A DNA stretch of 64,000 nucleotides, from contig CM057462.1 of the NCBI GenBank assembly GCA_030035585.1, positions 142,130,734 to 142,194,733 of the forward strand, in the 5' to 3' direction. Below are positions 1-15,812 of this stretch, piece after piece. Made by a program: the position numbers and the translations under genes. The stretch is from Dugong dugon. Taxonomy: Eukaryota; Chordata; Mammalia; Sirenia; Dugongidae. The notes under the pieces were generated by a model. The model searched no databases. It saw only the letters and a list, made by a program, of their open reading frames with translations, and was not told the origin of the DNA. Each line of letters begins with the position of its first letter. The first letter of the stretch is position 1.

Positions 1-297
1 TAGACGATAATACCAGAGAATGGGACATTAAAGACAAGGTTTTTAGGTGGTGCATTATGGGTGAAGGGAAGGTCAACAATATGGCCATCTGAGTGAGAGG
101 CTGTAGGTGGAGTGGAGGAAGAGAGTAGAAGTGAGAAGATTAAGATTATGAATTATCACCATGTTGGACAGATCACTGATACAGATACTGGATTTGCCAA
201 AACAGTGACAGGAATCTGAGAAGAAAAGGTAAATGTGTATGTACTGGGCATAGTACATAAGGAAATGTGCCCAGAGAGGTAACAGCAAAAGGGTTAG
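1..297. other. No gene recognised; weak ancient-repeat resemblance
   Basis: Purine-rich sequence without a credible gene. The stretch around 150-200 (AAGATTATGAATTATCACCA then ATGTTGGACAG) faintly resembles the downstream part of an ancient dispersed repeat that I also suspect at 27.6 and 35.4 kb. I could not confirm this by eye. Confidence 0.3.
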
Positions 298-312
298 TAG
301 ATGGTAAGGTTT

Positions 313-1742
313 TTTTTTTTTTAATTGTACTTTCAGTGAAGGTTTACAGAACAAATAGTTTCTCAATGAACAGTCGGTACACATATTGTTTTATGACATT
401 GGTTAACTACCCCATGACATGGCAACCCTCTACCTTCTCGACCTTTTCTCTTTTTTTTGGTGAAAATATACATAGCCAAAGATACACAATTTCAAAAATT
501 TCTGCATGCACAATTCAGTGACATTGACTATGCTCTTCCAGTTGTGCTGCTATTCTCACTTTAGACGGAGGTTTACAGAACAAAATAGTTTCTCATTAAA
601 CAGTTAGTACACGTTGCCCTATGACAATGGTTGACAACCCCACTACATGTCAACATTGTCCTTACTCTACTTTGGGTTCACTATCACCAGCTTTCCTGTC
701 TTCTGCCTTCTAGTCCTTGTCCCTGGACTGCTGTGCCTCATTAGTCCCATTTTGTTTTATGGGGCTGTCCAATCCCTGGTTGGATGGTGAATCTCGGAAG
801 TGACTTCACCACTGAGCTATAAGTGTGTTTGGGGGCCATACTCTCGGGGTTTCTCCAGTCTTTTTCAGGCCAGTAAATCTGGTCTTTTTTTGTGTGTTAG
901 AATTTTGTTCTACATCCTTCTACAGCTCTGCCAGACCCTCTGTTGTGATCCCGGTCAGAGCAGTCAGTGGTGGTAGCCGGGCACCATCTAGCTGTACTGG
1001 ACTCAGTCTGGTGGAGGCCTTGGTAGCTGTGGACCATTAGTCCTTTGGACTAATCTTCTCCTTGTACTCTTCATTCTGCCTTGCTCCCGAAGGGGTGAGA
1101 CCAGTGGAGTATCTTAGATGGCTGCTCACCAAGGTAGAATGTAGAGCATTGTCTTTCTAAACTGTGTTACGTCAATTGAACTAGATGTTCCCCGAGACCA
1201 TGGTCCCCACAGCCCTCCACCCAGCAATTCAGTCCCTCAGGAAGTTTGGATGTGTCTATGGAGCTTCCATGACCTTTCCTTGTAGAAGCTGTGCTGGCTT
1301 CCTCAGTATTGTGTACTGTCTCACCCTTCACCAAAGATTCCACTTATCTATTGTCTATTTAGTATTTCCCCTGCCACCCCTCCCACCCCTTGTAACCAAC
1401 AAAGATTGTTACTCTTTGTGTGTAAACTTTCTCATGAGTTTTTACAATAGAAGTCTCATACAATATTTGTCCTTTTGTGGTTGACATTTCACTCAGCAAA
1501 ATGTCTTCCAGTTTCATCCATGTTATGAGACACTTCACAGATTCATGATTGTTCTTTATCATTACGTAGTACTCCACTGCATGTATGTAACATAGTTTGT
1601 TTATCCATTCATCTGTTGATGGGCATCTAGGTTGTTTTCATCTTTTTGCTATTGTGAACAATGCTGCCATGAATATTGGTGTGCATATGTCTATTTGAGT
1701 GACGGCTCTTATTTCTCTAGGATATATTCCTAGGAGTGGGAT
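313..1742 (-). mobile_element. 5'-truncated L1, 3' UTR plus end of ORF2
   Basis: On the plus strand a T-tract at 310-322 (antisense poly-A) is followed by the L1 3' UTR and, from about 1450, the antisense ORF2 C-terminus. The sequence is collinear with 17.64-19.45 kb and 44.67-46.13 kb. The insertion is flanked by a 15-bp near-perfect target-site duplication, TAGATGGTAAGGTTT at 298-312 and TAGATGGTAAAGTTT at 1743-1757. It is therefore a genuine truncated retrotransposition product. The ORF2 remnant is broken. Confidence 0.9.
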
Positions 1743-1757
1743 TAGATGGTAAAGTTT

Positions 1758-3526
1758 GCTGATAAATTCAATTCTGGAGTTTGAAAAGGATGGATATATA
1801 TATTTTTGGTAACAAAATTAAAGGACGCCAGGTTATGAGATACATGGGGTTGAGACAAAAAAAAAAAAAAAAGATTCTACTCACAAGGATGGCAGGAATT
1901 TCAATGATATGAGGGGTCATCCAAGTTTTAATTAGATCAAGAAATAAAGGAAAGATTCAGCAAAATGGGTTAAGAATATGGTATAGTGTGATTTTTCTTT
2001 GTCATTTTCAGCAGCCTACTTAATGAGTTTTGTACGTGTATAAATGCCCTATTTAAATGAAATAATACGAATTTATCATAATATTCATAAAAATAAAATG
2101 TAGAATTATAAATATTTACAATTGTTAAAGTTTCTTATATATGAAAGAAATGATATTGTAGAATGATGAAATGTTTTAATTCTGTTTGATAATGGAGAGT
2201 TTGAACTGTAGATCAAGTTTCACATTCAGCTGGTTTCTTTTCTTACATCTTACTTCGATTTTGTGAAAACTCAGCTGGTATTGGCAGACAATTGAAAATG
2301 TCAGAAGGTTCTTTGTGGTTCTATCAGATAGTTCCAAACATGGACCAAGAATCTTGAGAGCTTTCTCACTGAAGCTCTTTGCAATACTGCATCAAATGCT
2401 AAGTTGATGACCATATTATGTTAAAAAATTTGAATGTTGAATGCTTCAGTTTGGGAGAGAGAAGCAAATAGATTTGTTATTTATTTGTTAATGTCATTTG
2501 GCTCTGAAGGGTATCTACTTCTCTAGGAAATGAAGAATAGTATCAAGATAAACTTTCATTGATTAAGCTCTTTATACCACCTATTGGTCTTTTGATAATT
2601 TCTAACATTTTTTTCCAGAACATTAAAATTTATGAAAATCCTCAATAAAAAAATGTTTAAAAAACATACTCATAAGAATGTTTTGGACCTGAAATAAGTT
2701 TAAGTTATTCAAGATTTTGAGATATGCTACTTAATTAAGCCAGTTGAAGTAATGAATGTGGCTTTTGCCAGAAATGAGTGTCATGAAGAAAGGTTTCATC
2801 TCTAAATATGTGTGAATCTTTTTCTTTTTGAGAGCTTAGTGTCAATTTGCTGTGATTTGGACTCCTTAACTAATAGTTTACATGGGACTCAGCAGCTGTC
2901 ATTTAACGATGCTCACACCTTTCACAGTTATTTTCAACACTGAACTCAAGGTTCTCTGTTCTCTGTGAATAAAGTAGGGTATAGATTGACATTCATGTAC
3001 AATCTATTTTAGTTGAAGAGCAACACCCTTCCTGATGCTCGCACAGATGGTCTATTGCATCCCTCAGAAATAATCATTAACTAAATGAAACATGACAAAA
3101 CAAACAAAAACTTTAATTTGGTAACATGTGTTTTCAGGAATTAAGAGAAGAAACATAATCTAGTATTTCTACTTCAAATTTGGAAAACAACTATGCCAAG
3201 AACTGATGTATACTGTATATATCAGTAGTTTTTCTTAAAATCTAATATAAAATATCTGGTAGTGCACATATCTGATAGCTTTACTACTTTTTAATCGTTG
3301 TTTTTACTAGACACCCAACACTATTGTTTGAAAAAGTGATCTTTCCAATAATCCTTAGTGTTTGTCATCTACCGTACCATTAATGAAAAAGATTCTAGAG
3401 TTTTGATGCCCCTGACACTATTTGACAGTTTCATAACAGGTAAGGCAAAAATGAAGACTTTAGGTGAATAAATTGCATGCCCAAAAGTATGGAATTCTCA
3501 TATATTCATGACCATACTAATTAGTT
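1758..3526. other. AT-rich stretch without recognised gene or repeat
   Basis: About 1.8 kb of AT-rich DNA. I find no long reading frame, no coding signal, and no repeat family I can name. It may hold old degenerate repeats or single-copy sequence. Confidence 0.5.
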
Positions 3527-3592
3527 CTGGATTTGAACTGCCAAGCTTTTGGTTAGCAGCCAATCTCTTAACCACTGTGCCACTAGGGCTCC
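3527..3592 (-). mobile_element. AfroSINE fragment (tRNA-like head)
   Basis: The reverse complement reads GGAGCCCTAGTGGCACAGTG followed by the GGTTAAGAGATTGGCTGCT region. This is the head of an AfroSINE with its pol III A-box-like region. The 3' half is missing. The 5' end of the SINE abuts the target-site duplication of the RTE insertion at 3604. Confidence 0.85.
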
Positions 3593-3603
3593 AATGAGTA
3601 GCT

Positions 3604-3934
3604 GTTGTTGTTGCTGTTAGGTGTCATTGAGTCTATTCTAACTCATAGCAACCCTATGTACTATAGAACGAAACACTGCCCAGTCCTATGCCATCCTCAT
3701 AATCGTTGTTATGCTTGAGCCCATTGTTGCAGCCACTGTGTCAACCCATCTCATCGAGGGACTTCCTCTTTTTTGCTGACCTTCTACTTTACCAAGCATG
3801 ATGTCATTCTCCAGGGACTGGTCCCTCCTGATAACATGTCCAAAGTATGTAAGACATAGTCTCGCCATCCTTGTTTCCAAGGGGCCTTCTGGCTGTACTT
3901 CTTCCAAGACAGATTTGTTTGTTATTTTGGCAGT
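3604..3934 (-). mobile_element. 5'-truncated RTE-type LINE, 3' end
   Basis: The plus strand begins with (GTT)n and TTAGGTGTCATTGAGTC, then reads the antisense RTE 3' end as at 12.6 kb and 42.86 kb. Flanking AATGAGTAGCT (3593-3603) and AATGAGTGGCT (3935-3945) form an 11-bp duplication with one mismatch. This supports a normal 5'-truncated insertion. Confidence 0.88.
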
Positions 3935-3969
3935 AATGAGTGGCTAGAGGACAACAATTTGAAAAATAA

Positions 3970-4125
3970 TAGTTTGGGCTCTGAGTTAGACAAACCTGGG
4001 TACAAGTTCTAGGCCTGTATGGCCATGGGCTTATTACCTGGTCCCATTAAGGTTCAATTTTCTCATCTGCTAAATGAGTATAATAATAGTTCTTAACTAA
4101 TAGGGTTATCATGAGGTTTAATTAT
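3970..4125 (+). mobile_element. MIR SINE fragment
   Basis: The stretch runs through GACAAACCTGGGTACAAGTTC, a CATGGGCTTATTACCT core and TCATCTGCTAAATGAGTATA to GGGTTATCATGAGG. This is the order of the mammalian MIR core and 3' end, heavily diverged. MIR predates the RTE pieces on either side, so they are separate insertions next to an older MIR. Confidence 0.75.
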
Positions 4126-4142
4126 GAAAGTTGATTTATTCA

Positions 4143-4290
4143 CTAATTAAGATGATGTTGCTTATTGGTCCAGTTGTGAGGATTTTTGTTTTCTTTCTGT
4201 TGAGGTGTAATCCATACTGAAGGCTGTGGTCTTTGATCTTCATCAGGAAGTGCTTTAAGTCCCCTTTGTTTTCAGCAAGCAAACTTGTTT
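4143..4290 (-). mobile_element. Internal RTE fragment (RT region)
   Basis: The sequence matches the RT segment seen at 13.25-13.38 kb and 43.72-43.86 kb, including TGATGTTGCTTATTGGTCC and CTGTTGAGGTGTAATCCAT. It lacks the RTE 3' end, which is unusual because target-primed reverse transcription starts there. It is probably a remnant left by a later deletion. Confidence 0.8.
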
Positions 4291-4339
4291 ATTTGTTTAT
4301 TCATTTAATGGATGTGTTACTGCCATCCACTCTCAGTTA

Positions 4340-4502
4340 GGAAACACTGGTGGTGTAGTGGTTAAGAGCTATGGCTACTAACCAAAAGTTCAGTGGTTTT
4401 AATCGAACAGGCACTCTTTGGAAACCCTATGGGGCAGTTCTACTCTGTCCTATAGGGTCACTATGAGTCATAATTGACTCAAAAGCAATGGGTTTGGTTT
4501 TT
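4340..4502 (+). mobile_element. AfroSINE (short subtype), complete
   Basis: A head of the GGAAACACTGGTGGTGTAGTG type, a tRNA-like B-box region, a body with GGGGCAGTTCTACTCTGTCC, and a 3' end GGGTTTGGTTTT. A perfect 11-bp target-site duplication ACTCTCAGTTA occurs at 4329-4339 and 4503-4513. Confidence 0.95.
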
Positions 4503-5706
4503 ACTCTCAGTTAAGCTTCACATTTCCAAGAGCAGATAACTTGGGTTATAGCCCCATCCTAATCACTTCAACAAACTTTGCAATGTGGGAATCTTCTCTA
4601 TTCCTCAGTGTTCTTTGTTTAAAATTTTTATTTCTTAATGGCATTTATTGTTTGCTTATTCAGCCACGGACATCAAGAAGAATCACCTTTTTTTTTTTAA
4701 TGGTTAACAATTACTTTTATTGTTGTAGTTTAAGTGAAAGTTTACAATTCAAGTTAGTCTCTCATACAAAAACTTATACACACACTGTTATGTGACCGTA
4801 ATTGCTCTCCCCACACTGTGACAGCACCCTCCTTCCTTCCACTCCCTATTTCCCGCATCCACTCAACCAGCTCCTAACCCTCTCTGCCTTCTCATCTTAC
4901 CTCCCAACAGAAGCTTCCCATTTAGTCTCACGTATTTACTTGAGCTAAGAAGCACACTCTTCACGAGTATCATTTCATGCCCCACAGTCCAGTCCAATCT
5001 TTGCCTGAAGAATTGGCCTCAGGAATTGCTTTAGTTCTGGGTTGACAGAGAGTCCGGGAGCCATGCTTTCTGGGATTCTTCCAGTCTCAGTCAGACCATT
5101 AACTCTGGTCTTTTTGCTATAATTTGAGTTCTGCATCCCACCCTTTTCCCGCTCCATCAGGGACTCTCTGTTTGTATTCCCTGTCAGGGTGGTCATTGGT
5201 GGTAGCCGGGCACCATCCAGTTCTTCTGGTCTCAGGCTAATGAAGTCTCTGTTCTATGTGGCCCTTTCTGTCTCTTGGGCTAATTCTTTCCTTGTGTCTT
5301 TGGTGTTCTTTCGCCTTTACTCCATGTGGTTGGGACCAATTGATACATCTTAGATGGCCACTTGATAGCTTTTAAGACCCCAGACACCACACACCAAAGT
5401 AGGATGCAGAACATTTTCTTAATAAACATTGTTATGAGAATTGACCTAGATGTCCCCCAAAGGCATGGTCTCCAGACCCTCACCCATGCTACCCTGTCCC
5501 TCGAAGTGTTTGATTGTATTCAGGAAACTTCTTAGCTTTGGTTTAGTCCTATTATGCTGACTTCCCCTGTAATGAGTGCTGTCCTTCCCTTCACCTAAGA
5601 TAATTCTTGTCTACTATCTAGTTAGTGACTAACCCTCACCCTGCCTCAACACCCTCATAACCATCAAAGAATGTTTTCTTCTGTGTTTAAACATTTTCTT
5701 GCATTC

Positions 5707-9511
<3,805 letters not shown>

Positions 9512-9515
<4 letters not shown>

Positions 9516-9775
9516 TTTGATGTCTTTTTTTGTGTGTTGTTCAAAGTTTCAATGTTCCACTTAATTTTGTGTGCTGAGTCATTTTTCTTTATGTGTTTCT
9601 TTTCATTTTTTTCATTGTTGTTGATTTTGTATTTACTGAGTCTATATTTTTCTTGTTTTTTGCTTTGATGTGCAGGATTGTTAGTTTCCTTTGTGGTTAC
9701 CTTAATATTTACCCCTATTTTTCTAAGTTTATACCAGTCTCTAATTTCTTTATATCGCTTTGACTTCCTCTCCAT
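9512..9775 (-). CDS. Inter-ORF lysine-rich small ORF of L1-A (87 codons)
   Basis: An uninterrupted frame from ATG GAG AGG AAG to TGA. The TGA overlaps the ORF2 ATG as ATGA. The product starts MERKSKRYKEIRDWYKLRK and ends NNTQKKTSK, strongly basic and rich in Lys and Asn. Its N- and C-terminal blocks align with the small frames at the same place in L1-B (23.2 kb) and L1-C (49.8 kb). I recognise no domain. ORF1 and ORF2 of this copy are broken but this frame is not. It could be a small L1 protein, a leader that brings ribosomes to ORF2, or merely an A-rich stretch poor in stops. No function is established. Confidence 0.45.
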
Positions 9776-9958
9776 ATGAAAAATCCATGTCTACACTTTT
9801 TAGTTCCTCTCTTTTGTTTTAATGTTGTCATCTTTTACATATTGACATCTGTTTCCCTATTTCAGTGTTTTAGCTTTGATTTATTTTTGTTACTTCCCCA
9901 TCTGGGTCAATATCTGGTTGCTCTGTCCTGTGTTCTAGTCTTGTGTTGTTATCTGATG

Positions 9959-10904
9959 TTATTGATTTTCTAACCAGAGGAATCCCTTTAGTATTTCTTG
10001 TAATTTTGGTTTGGTTGTTTGCAAATTCCCTAAACTTCTGTTTATCTGGAAATGCTCTAATTTCGCCATCATATTTGAGAGACAGTTTTGCTGGATATTT
10101 AATTCGTGGCTGGCAATTTTTTCCTTCAAAGTTTTATATATGTCATCCCATTGCTTTCTTGCCTGCATGTTTTCTGCTGAGCAATCCGAGCTTACTCTTA
10201 TTGACTCTCCTTTGTAGATAACTTTTCGTTTATCCCTATCTGCACTTAAAATTCTCTCTTTGTCTTTGGTTTTGGCAAGTTTGATTATAATATGTCTTGG
10301 TGACTTTCTTTTGGGATCTACCTTGTGTGGGATTCGATGAACATCCTGGATAGATATCTTCTCATCTTTCATGGTATCAGAGAAGTTTTCTGCCAACAAA
10401 TCTTCAACAATTTTCTCTGTATTTTCTGTTTTCCCCCTGTTCTGGTACTGCAATCACTTGTAGGTTATTCCTCTTGATAGAATCCCACACAATTCTTAGT
10501 GTTTCTTCATTTTTTTAAATCCTTTTATCTAATTTTTCCTCAAATAAATTTGTGTGAAGTGCTTTATCTTCAATCTCACTAATTCTTACTCCCATTGCCT
10601 CAATTCTGCTTCTATGACTTTCTTTTGAGTTGTCTAATTCCAAAATTTTATTGTTAATCTTCTGGATTTCTGATTGCTGTCTCTCTGTGGATTCTTGCAG
10701 CCTGTAAAATTTGTCATTATGCTCTTCTCTAATTTTTTAAATTTCCTCTATTTCATGTTCTGTGTTTTGCCTCATTTCCTTCTGAATCTCTTGAAGAGTT
10801 CTGTATATTAATCTTTTTTATTCTGCCTCCAGTAGTTCCAAGAAAATTTCTTCCTCTGGGAAATTTCTAGATTCTTTATTTTGGGAGCTTGCTGAAGCCA
10901 TCAT
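9959..10904 (-). pseudogene. L1-A ORF1 (RNA-binding protein), broken
   Basis: ORF1p is the L1 RNA-binding chaperone that trimerises through a coiled coil. Here the C-terminal two thirds are open at 9959-10453, with RRM/CTD-like blocks (GKTENTEKIVEDLLAENF, KRKSPRHIIIKLAKTKDKER, MQARKQWDDIYKTLKEK). They match ORF1 of L1-B. The N-terminal coiled-coil part up to the probable ATG near 10904 contains stop codons and a frame change. The C-terminus is also altered relative to L1-B (SLGNLQTTKPKLQEILKGFL). Confidence 0.85.
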
Positions 10905-12304
10905 GGTCTGCCTCTTTATGTGAATGATATTGACTGTTGTCTCAAAGCCATCAATAATTTATTACATTTATTTATTGTACGTTTGGTTACTATGTCCTAG
11001 CTTCTTGTTTTGTTTTGCTTTAATATGCCCAAAGAGGCTGCTTGTGTGAGCTAGCTTGGTCACCACTGCCCCTGAAGCTCCAGTGTCCTGCCACCAGGTG
11101 TTCAGACCTTTCACTGAGCGTGTGAGCACAGTAGTCTAGCCACTCCTCCTGTATGTGTTCAGCTCAGGTGTCCAGGTAGTTGGCCACCAAGTGTGTGGTG
11201 CAGGCTTTCACCTACAGCCCTAGACAGGCATGCATGATTGGTTTAGGCACAGGCATCCATCTGCAGCAAGGGGACACATGCTGAGCAAGGTAGGGGGTGA
11301 CAGCGGCCTGCAGGAGGAAAGTGTGTCTCTGTTTCCTAGAGCACGTAGGTGGGTAGGTTTTACAGCTGGACTATTAGCACCCTGTGCCATTGGCTATAAG
11401 GACTGAGGGGCACCTCTTATTTTTGGGCCCCTATAGCAGGTGGCTAGGTGGCGTGAGTGGGGCCACCAGTCCTCAGGCCCCTGATGTGGGTAGGTGAAGA
11501 CCCTGCTTAATGGGCAGAGCAGTGTCAAATGTCATGAACCTGCCACTTAACAGCTTAAACATTTGAAGTTAGACTTTAGGTATATACCCTGTTGTACTGC
11601 GTTAATGAGGGCCTATGCTGTTGAAATGGGCCCACACAAGTCTCTACAGGGGGAAAGACATTCAAAGTCCACGGATCCCTTACACCTGTGCCTAGGCAAA
11701 GGAGCTGTGCCTACCCTGAGTTCCTGGCTTATGGGAGCTGGCTGAGTATTATTTCCCCTGCTGGTTAATTTGTTCCGTCTCCAAGGCCGGGAGAGTGGCC
11801 CACGGCATGTGCTGGATACTACTTCTGGCCCAGGGGACTTGGAAATCCCTGAAGCTGTCCTGAACCCAGTGCAGAGCAAGGAGCAGGGAGGTAAATGGGA
11901 GAGATGTTTTCCCTAAGGTGTGTGTTTTTGATCCTTGTGGTAGGCCAGACGCAAATACTTATCTTTCACCGATCAATGGCTGATTCTCACTGGTTCTGTA
12001 TGGCCACTGGGTCTCTCCTGGTGTGGCAAACACCCATGAGCGCTGTGCTTGCCTGCCTCACTGCTCACCCCAGTGCTGATCCGGGCTGAAGGGCTGATCC
12101 AGGCCAGGTCACATCTGGCAATTCCTCACCGCTTCTGAACCATCTCTCCCTCCCCCTGCCACTCAGTCTGATTCCTCAACTTTCCCTTTGATGTTCAGGG
12201 CTTCTAGATTGTCATATATAATTGATTCACTTGTTGTTTCTGGTTTTTGGTGTAAGAGGGACCACCGGAAGTGTCTGACTGCTCTGCCATCTTGGCCCCG
12301 CCTC
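10905..12304 (-). promoter_or_regulatory. L1-A 5' UTR
   Basis: About 1.4 kb between the ORF1 start and the L1 5' end, with higher GC than the body. It begins in L1 orientation with a CCAAGATGGC motif, the YY1-type site found at the start of many mammalian L1s. It shows no clear monomer repeats and is diverged from the L1-B promoter. Confidence 0.7.
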
Positions 12305-12310
12305 TTGTCA

Positions 12311-12435
12311 GTGTTCTTGTCTATAAAATGGGCATGATAATTGGAACATATTTTTATAAAGATGTTTTGACAATTATTGAAATACATGTACAGTTGTATG
12401 CATAGTACCTGGCATGTTGTGCTTGATAAAGATGA
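12311..12435 (+). mobile_element. MIR SINE, 3' half
   Basis: TCTATAAAATGGGCATGATAAT, then ATACATGTACAGTTGTATGC and ATAGTACCTGGCATG, follow the MIR 3' half in order. L1-A lies directly to its left, probably inserted in or beside it. Confidence 0.7.
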
Positions 12436-12597
12436 CTGTGGGTGATGAGATATCAAGTATAGAGCATTCCTGCTAGTCTTGAGCCATTCTGTTTCTTCAT
12501 GTTGCTTCTGCTCATTACTATGAATATCCTTTATGTGTTGAATTTATAGTTCAGCTGTCAGAGGCATTTGTATTTCCAACTTTTGGGGGATATATTA

Positions 12598-15500
12598 TTT
12601 TGTTGTTGTTATGTTGTTAGGTGCCATCAAGGCGGTTCCAACTCATAACAATCTTATGTACAGCAAAAAAAAAAGCAATGCCCAATCCTTTGCCACTCTC
12701 AAAACCATTGTTATGTTTGAGCCAATTGTTGCAGCCACTGTGTCAATTCATCTCGTTGAGGGTCTTCCTCTTTTTGGCTCACTGTACTTTACCAAACATA
12801 ACGTCCTTCTCCAGGGACAGATCCCTCCTAATAACATGTCCAAAGTACATGAGACGAAGTCTTGCCGTTCTTGATTCTAAGGAGCACTATGGCTTTGTAT
12901 TTCTTTCAAGATAAACTTATTCATTCTTCTAGAAATCCATGGTATATTCAATATTCTTCACCAACACCGTAATTCAAAGGCATCAATTCTTCTTCAGTTT
13001 TCTTTATTCATTATCTAGCTTTTAAATGCATGTGAAACAGTTGAAAATATCAAGGCTTGAGTCAGACCTGCCTTAGTCCTCAAAGTGACATCTTTGCTTT
13101 TTAACACTTAAAAAAGGCCGTTTGCAGTAGGTTTGTCCAGTGCAATATGTCATTTGATTTCCTGACTCCTGCTTTCGTGAGTGTTGATTGTGGATTCAAG
13201 TAAAAGAAATCCTTGACAACGTCAATATTTTCTCCATTTATCATGATGTTGCTTAATGGTCAAGTTGTGAGAGTTTTTGTTTTCTTTCTGTTGAGGTGTA
13301 ATCCATACTGAAGGCTGTGGTCTTTGATCTTCAGCAGTAAATGCTTCAAGTCCCCTTCACTTTCAGCAAGCAGATTTGTTCCATCTGTATATTGAAAGTT
13401 GTTAATGAGTCTTCCACCAATCTTGATGCCACATTTTTCTGCATATAGTTTGGCTTCTCTGGTTATTTGCTCAGCATACAGATTAAATAAGTATAGTGAA
13501 AGGATACAATGCACATGTTTTCTGATTTTAAACAATGCAGTATCCCCTTGGTCTGTTCAAACAACTACCTCTTGTCTATGTACAGGTTCCTCATGAGTAC
13601 AGTTAAGTGTTCTGGAATTCCCATTCTTTGCAACGTTATCCATAATTTGTTGTGATCCATACAGTCGAATGCCTCTACATAGTCAATAAAACACAGGTAA
13701 ATATCTTTCTGGTATTCTCGGCTTTCAGCCAAGATCCTTCTGACATCAGCAATGATATCCCTGATTCCATGTCCTCTTCTGAATCTGGATTGAGTTTATG
13801 GCAGTTTCCTGTCAATGTACTGCTGCAACTGCTTTTGAATGCTCTTCAGCAAGATCTTACTTGCGTGTGATATTAATGATATTGTCTGATAATTTCCACA
13901 TTCTGTTGGATCACCTTTCTTTGGAATGGACATAGATACGGATCTCCTCCAGTCAGTTGGCCAGGTACCTGCCTTCCAAATTTCTTTGCATAGACAACAG
14001 AGCAACTCCAGTGCTGCATCCATATGTTGAAACTTCTCAATGGGTATTCCATCAATTCCTGGAGGGTTGTTTTTTTCCAATGCCTCCAGTGCAGCTTGGA
14101 CTTCTTCCTTCAGTTCCATTGGTTCTTGATCATGTACTACCTCATGAAATAGTTGAACATCGACCAATTCTTTTTGATACAGTGACTTTGTGTATTCCTT
14201 CCATCTTCTTTTGATGCTTTGTGTGTCATTCAAAATTTTGCCCATAGAATCCTTCAAAATTGCAACTTGAGGTTGAATATTTTCTTCAGTTCTCTCAGCT
14301 TGAAAAATGCTAAGTGTGTTCTTCCCTTTTGGTTTCTATCTCCAGGTCTTTGCACATTTCTTTATAATACTTTGTCTTCTCAAACTGCCCATTGAAATCT
14401 TCCGTTCAACTCTTTCACTTCATCATTTCTTCCATTCGCTTTACCTACTCTTCATTCAAGAGCAAGTTTCAGAGTCTCTTTTGACATCCATTTTGGTCCT
14501 TTCTTTCTTTCCTGTCTTTTTAATGACCTCTTGCTTTCTTCGAGTATGATGTCTTTGATGTCATTCCATAACTCCTCTGATCTTTGGTCATTAATATTCA
14601 ATGCTTCGAACCTATTCTTCAGATGGTCTCCAAATTCAGGTGGTGTATAGTCAGGTCATATTTTGGCTCTCGTGGAATTGTTTTAATTTCCCTCAGCTTC
14701 AACCTGAACATGGATATGAGCAATTGGCAGTCTTTTCCACAGTCGGTCCCTGGCCTTGTTCTGACAGATATCGAACTTCTCCTTCATCTCTTTCCACGGA
14801 TGTAGTTGATTTGATTCCTATGTTTTCCGTCTGGTGAGGTCCATGTGTATAGTCGCGTTTATTTTGTTGAGAAAAGGTATTTGCAATGAAGAAGTCGTTG
14901 GTCTTACAAAATTCTGTCATTTCATCTCTCACTTTTTTTCTATCACCAGGGCCATATTTTCCAACTACCAATCCTTCTTCTTTGTTTTCAGCTTTTGCGT
15001 TCTCAACACCAGTATTTATCAACACATCTTGATCGCATGTTTGATCAATTTCCGAATGCAGAAATTGGTAAAAGTCTTCATTTTTTTCATCTTTGGCATT
15101 AGTGATTTGTGTGTAAATTTGAGTGATAGTCATATTAACTGGTCTTCCTTGTAGTTGTATGGATATTGTCCTATCACTGACAGTGTTGTACTCCAGGATA
15201 GATCTTGAAATGTTCTTTTTGACTATGAACACAACTCCATTCCTCTTCAGGTTGTCATTCCTGGCATTGTAGACTGTATGATTGTCTGATTCAAAATGGC
15301 CAATACCAGTTCATTTCAGCTCATAAATGCCTAGGATATTGTTGTTTATGCATTCCATCTCATTTTTGATGACTTCCAATTTTCCTAGATTCATACTTCA
15401 TAAGTTCCACATTCTGATTATTAATGGCTATTTGCAGTTGTTTCTTCTCATTTTGAGTCATGCCACATCAGTACATGAAGGTCCAGAAAGCTTTACTCCA

Positions 15501-15812
15501 TCTACATCATCAAGGTTGACTCTACTTTGAGGAGGTGGTACTTCCCCAGTCATATTTTGAATGCCTTCCAACCTGAGGGGTTCATCTTCTGGCATTATAA
15601 CAGACAATGTTCCAAATCCATTCATAAGTTTTTTACTGGCCAGTTTTTTTCAGAAGTAGACTGCCAGGTCCTTCTTCCTAGTCTGTCTTAGTCTGGAAGC
15701 CCCACTGAAACCTGTCCACCAAAGATGAACCTGCTGATATTTGAAATACTGGTGGCAAAGCTTCCAGGATCACAGTCACACAAGCTACCACAGTATGACA
15801 AACTGACAGAAC
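12598..15812 (-). mobile_element. RTE-type LINE, near full length, decayed
   Basis: About 3.2 kb. The 3' end (left) has a GTTGTT-type tail and TTAGGTGCCATCAAGGCGG. The 5' end (right) is near ACAAACTGACAGA at 15.80 kb. Both ends are shared with the RTE copies at 29.4-33.2 and 42.9-53.4 kb. It holds recognisable but broken endonuclease and RT frames. I see no clear target-site duplication. Confidence 0.88.
13260..15232 (-). pseudogene. RTE endonuclease-reverse transcriptase, broken
   Basis: RTE encodes one protein with an apurinic-type endonuclease followed by an RT. The endonuclease part is open at 14699-15232 (177 codons; GRPVNMTITQIYTQITNAKD and a region around DVLINTGVENAKAEN where an intact enzyme has a metal-binding G-D-x-N block). 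RT parts survive at 13796-14257 (MSIPKKGDPTECGNYQTISL) and 13260-13535. The catalytic YADD of RT reads YTDG here, whereas the 43.8 kb copy keeps YADD. Frames are separated by stops and frameshifts. It is non-functional. Confidence 0.85.

Noticed and set aside
3527-3592. tRNA-like sequences
   Set aside because: They are AfroSINE heads followed by SINE bodies. No intact cloverleaf with anticodon arm and acceptor stem stands alone.
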